A stretch of 6,926 nt of DNA, taken from assembly GCA_013812515.1 (NCBI GenBank), contig JACCTI010000010.1:1-6926 (forward strand). The letters run 5' to 3'. The notes under the pieces were generated by a model. That model ran no database searches. It saw nothing but the letters and a program-made list of their open reading frames with translations, and was not told where the DNA came from. Made by a program: the position numbers and the translations under genes. Below, in pieces: positions 5,290 through 6,926 of this stretch (within the stretch, counting starts at the first letter, position 1; each line of letters opens with the position of its first letter). Source of the DNA: Chthoniobacterales bacterium (lineage in GTDB: Bacteria > Verrucomicrobiota > Verrucomicrobiia > Chthoniobacterales > UBA10450).

Positions 5290-6926
5290 GTGCCCGCCGT
5301 TCTCAACCTGCTGCGGATTAAAAACCTCGCGTTGGTCGAGGATTTGCAATGGCAGATCGGCCCCGGCTTCACCGCCATCACGGGCGAGACTGGCGCGGGG
5401 AAATCGATCATCATCGGCGCGTTGCAACTGCTGCTGGGGGAACGCGCGGATAAAAGTCTCATCCGCACGGGCGCGGAAACGTGCACGGTTGAGGCAGTCT
5501 TCGCAGGTGCGGAGCTGGCGCGGCTGAACGCGCGTTTGGAAGAAGCGGGCGTAGAGCCGTGTGGCGATGAGCTGATTCTGAAGCGCTCGTTCTCGGTGAG
5601 CGGCAGCAATCGCCAATTTATCAACGGCTCGCCCGCGACCCTCGCAGTGCTAAAAGCCCTGGGAGACGAGCTGGTCGATTTGCACGGTCCGCACGATCAT
5701 CAATCGCTCCTTTCGCCCGACCGGCAGCTCGGTTTACTGGATGCCTTCGCGCATGCGGAGGAGGACGCGCAGGAGTTCGGCCGGAAATTCCGCGCGTTGC
5801 AAGAACTCATCACAGAGCAAACCGCTCTGAGCACAGCGGAGACTGCACGCGAACAGGAGGTGCATCTGCTGCGGCATCAGATAAATGAAATCACCTCCGC
5901 CAATCTGGTAGCGGAAGAAGAGGCAGAGATCGACTCGCGCTACAAACTCGCAAGTAACAGCCAGCGACTAATTGAGCTCGCCAGCGCCATCGCGGGAAAG
6001 CTGTCGGAAGCCGATGACTCCGTGCTTTCGCAGCTGGGGGAAACGCAGCGGCTCCTGCGCGAGTTGGAGAAGCTCGATCTTGCGGCGGCAGAGTTTTCTT
6101 CCGCGCATTCGGCCAGCGTGATCGAGCTTTCAGAAGTCGCTCGATCGCTCAGCAGATATGCCGAACGTCTCGATCTTGATCCAGCCCAGCTCGCCGCGCT
6201 GGAAGAGCGCGTTTCACTTTTCGAAACTTTGAAGCGCAAGTACGGCGGGTCGATCGCGGAGGTAATTGCCTTCGGCGAACGCGTCGCCGAGCGAATGCGC
6301 AAGATTGAAGGGCGAGACGCGGAATTGGAACGGCTCGCACGAGAGATCGAGGCGGCGCGCGAGGAGCTCGCGCGCGCGGGCGACGCGTTGCACAAGCTGC
6401 GCGCGAAGGCAGCTCCCGAGCTCAGTGAAAACATCCGCGCCAATCTGCGCGAGCTTGGATTCCGACAATCTGAATTCGAGGCGAAGCTCACGTCACTTAC
6501 GGAGCCGAAGTTGAGTGGCTTCGAGACCGTCGAGCTGCTCTTTTCGCCGAACCCAGGCGAGCCCAAGAAGCCTTTGCGGAGCATTGCTTCCAGCGGCGAA
6601 ATTTCGCGGCTGATGCTTGCGATCAAATCGGCGCTCGCGGCGCAGGATGCGATCCCGTTGCTCGTCTTCGATGAGATCGACGCAAACGTCGGCGGCGAGA
6701 TCGCGAACGCGGTGGGCGCGAAAATGCGCACGCTCTCCCATGCTCATCAAGTGCTTTGCATCACTCATTTGCCGCAAGTTGCCGCTGCGGCGTCGTCACA
6801 CTTCGTCGTCACAAAAGAGGTGGCACATGGGCGGACGTACTCCGAGTTGCGCGAGCTAACGAGTAAAGCGCGCCGGGAAGAGATCGCGCGCATGTTGGGC
6901 GGGCAGAGCAAGTCCGCCTTGGAGCA
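5290..6926 (+). CDS. recN: DNA repair protein RecN (3' end cut by window)
   Basis: RecN is an SMC-like ATPase that acts at DNA double-strand breaks in recombinational repair. The frame is open from GTG 5290 to the window end: 545 codons of a family usually ~550-560 long, so only some 10-15 residues are missing. Walker A is GETGAGKS (32-39). HGPHDHQSLL (132-141) is the family's HGQHEHQ-type motif. Residues ~150-380 are Glu/Leu/Arg-rich coiled coil. The ABC signature is LRSIASSGEISR (429-440), Walker B is LVFDEID (458-464), and the switch histidine is in ITHLPQVAA (from 491). The signature has SSGE where many RecN proteins have SGGE. GTG 5290 is the only start between the upstream in-frame stop (TAA 5272-5274) and the conserved N-terminus (LRIKNLALVEDLQW); no clear Shine-Dalgarno site or SOS-box palindrome is seen upstream. 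The divergent hydrolase starts 22 bp away, so their control regions must overlap. Confidence 0.96.
   Translation, partial: MPAVLNLLRIKNLALVEDLQWQIGPGFTAITGETGAGKSIIIGALQLLLGERADKSLIRTGAETCTVEAVFAGAELARLNARLEEAGVEPCGDELILKRSFSVSGSNRQFINGSPATLAVLKALGDELVDLHGPHDHQSLLSPDRQLGLLDAFAHAEEDAQEFGRKFRALQELITEQTALSTAETAREQEVHLLRHQINEITSANLVAEEEAEIDSRYKLASNSQRLIELASAIAGKLSEADDSVLSQLGETQRLLRELEKLDLAAAEFSSAHSASVIELSEVARSLSRYAERLDLDPAQLAALEERVSLFETLKRKYGGSIAEVIAFGERVAERMRKIEGRDAELERLAREIEAAREELARAGDALHKLRAKAAPELSENIRANLRELGFRQSEFEAKLTSLTEPKLSGFETVELLFSPNPGEPKKPLRSIASSGEISRLMLAIKSALAAQDAIPLLVFDEIDANVGGEIANAVGAKMRTLSHAHQVLCITHLPQVAAAASSHFVVTKEVAHGRTYSELRELTSKARREEIARMLGGQSKSALE

Noticed and set aside
5940..6731. 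263-residue minus-strand open frame, very rich in Ser and Arg
   Set aside because: It is antisense to recN and its composition is that of a shadow frame. RecN reads through without interruption on the plus strand.
4434..6926. Possible phosphonate-use or defence locus because of the PhnP-like protein near a DNA-repair gene
   Set aside because: No other phn genes, toxins, nucleases or defence motifs are nearby. recN is a housekeeping gene and its divergent placement is not evidence of a system.

Overview
The window looks like a chromosomal segment of a GC-rich, Gram-negative bacterium. A soil-type member of the Verrucomicrobiota (Chthoniobacterales-like) is most likely. Three things point there: an LpxC-FabZ fusion followed by lpxA, the remains of a secreted sugar-dehydrogenase-like protein ending in the TAIVRG...GVALVEVY tail that I associate with verrucomicrobial exported proteins, and many small palindromic intergenic repeats. 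The taxonomic call is inference from recognised families, not from a search.

Layout, left to right. (1) 3-194, the 3' end of an unrecognised gene. (2) 221-772, a small stand-alone DEDDy-type 3'-5' exonuclease (RNase H-like fold). (3) 773-873, a short convergent spacer with a perfect 9-bp hairpin. (4) 874-1499, minus strand, a decayed gene: signal peptide plus the N-terminus of a glucose/sorbosone (PQQ-type) dehydrogenase, then a frameshift, then a large internal deletion that joins the stump to the last ~40 residues of a C-terminal repeat domain in a third frame. (5) 1500-1878, a gene-free divergent spacer with two tandem hairpins of the same design. (6) 1879-3195, bifunctional lpxC-fabZ. (7) 3196-3284, a spacer whose arms can form two mutually exclusive hairpins. 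(8) 3285-4064, lpxA. (9) 4065-4216, a convergent spacer with palindromes. (10) On the minus strand, a PhnP-like metallo-beta-lactamase hydrolase (4434-5267) followed 1 nt later by a 71-residue protein of unknown function (4217-4432). (11) 5290-6926, recN, divergent from the hydrolase and cut by the window end.

The lpxC-fabZ/lpxA pair covers the first two committed steps of lipid A synthesis plus the FabZ dehydratase, which draws on the same 3-hydroxyacyl-ACP pool that LpxA uses. RecN (double-strand break repair) and the hydrolase are divergent, with only 22 bp between their start codons. I see no phage, insertion sequence, CRISPR array, tRNA or rRNA, and no multi-gene system that looks undescribed. 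The less ordinary content is in the spacers: a family of short hairpins with 3-nt loops, a recurring TGTAGCGGYG motif, and a low-complexity repeat that appears to be translated as the hydrolase N-terminus.
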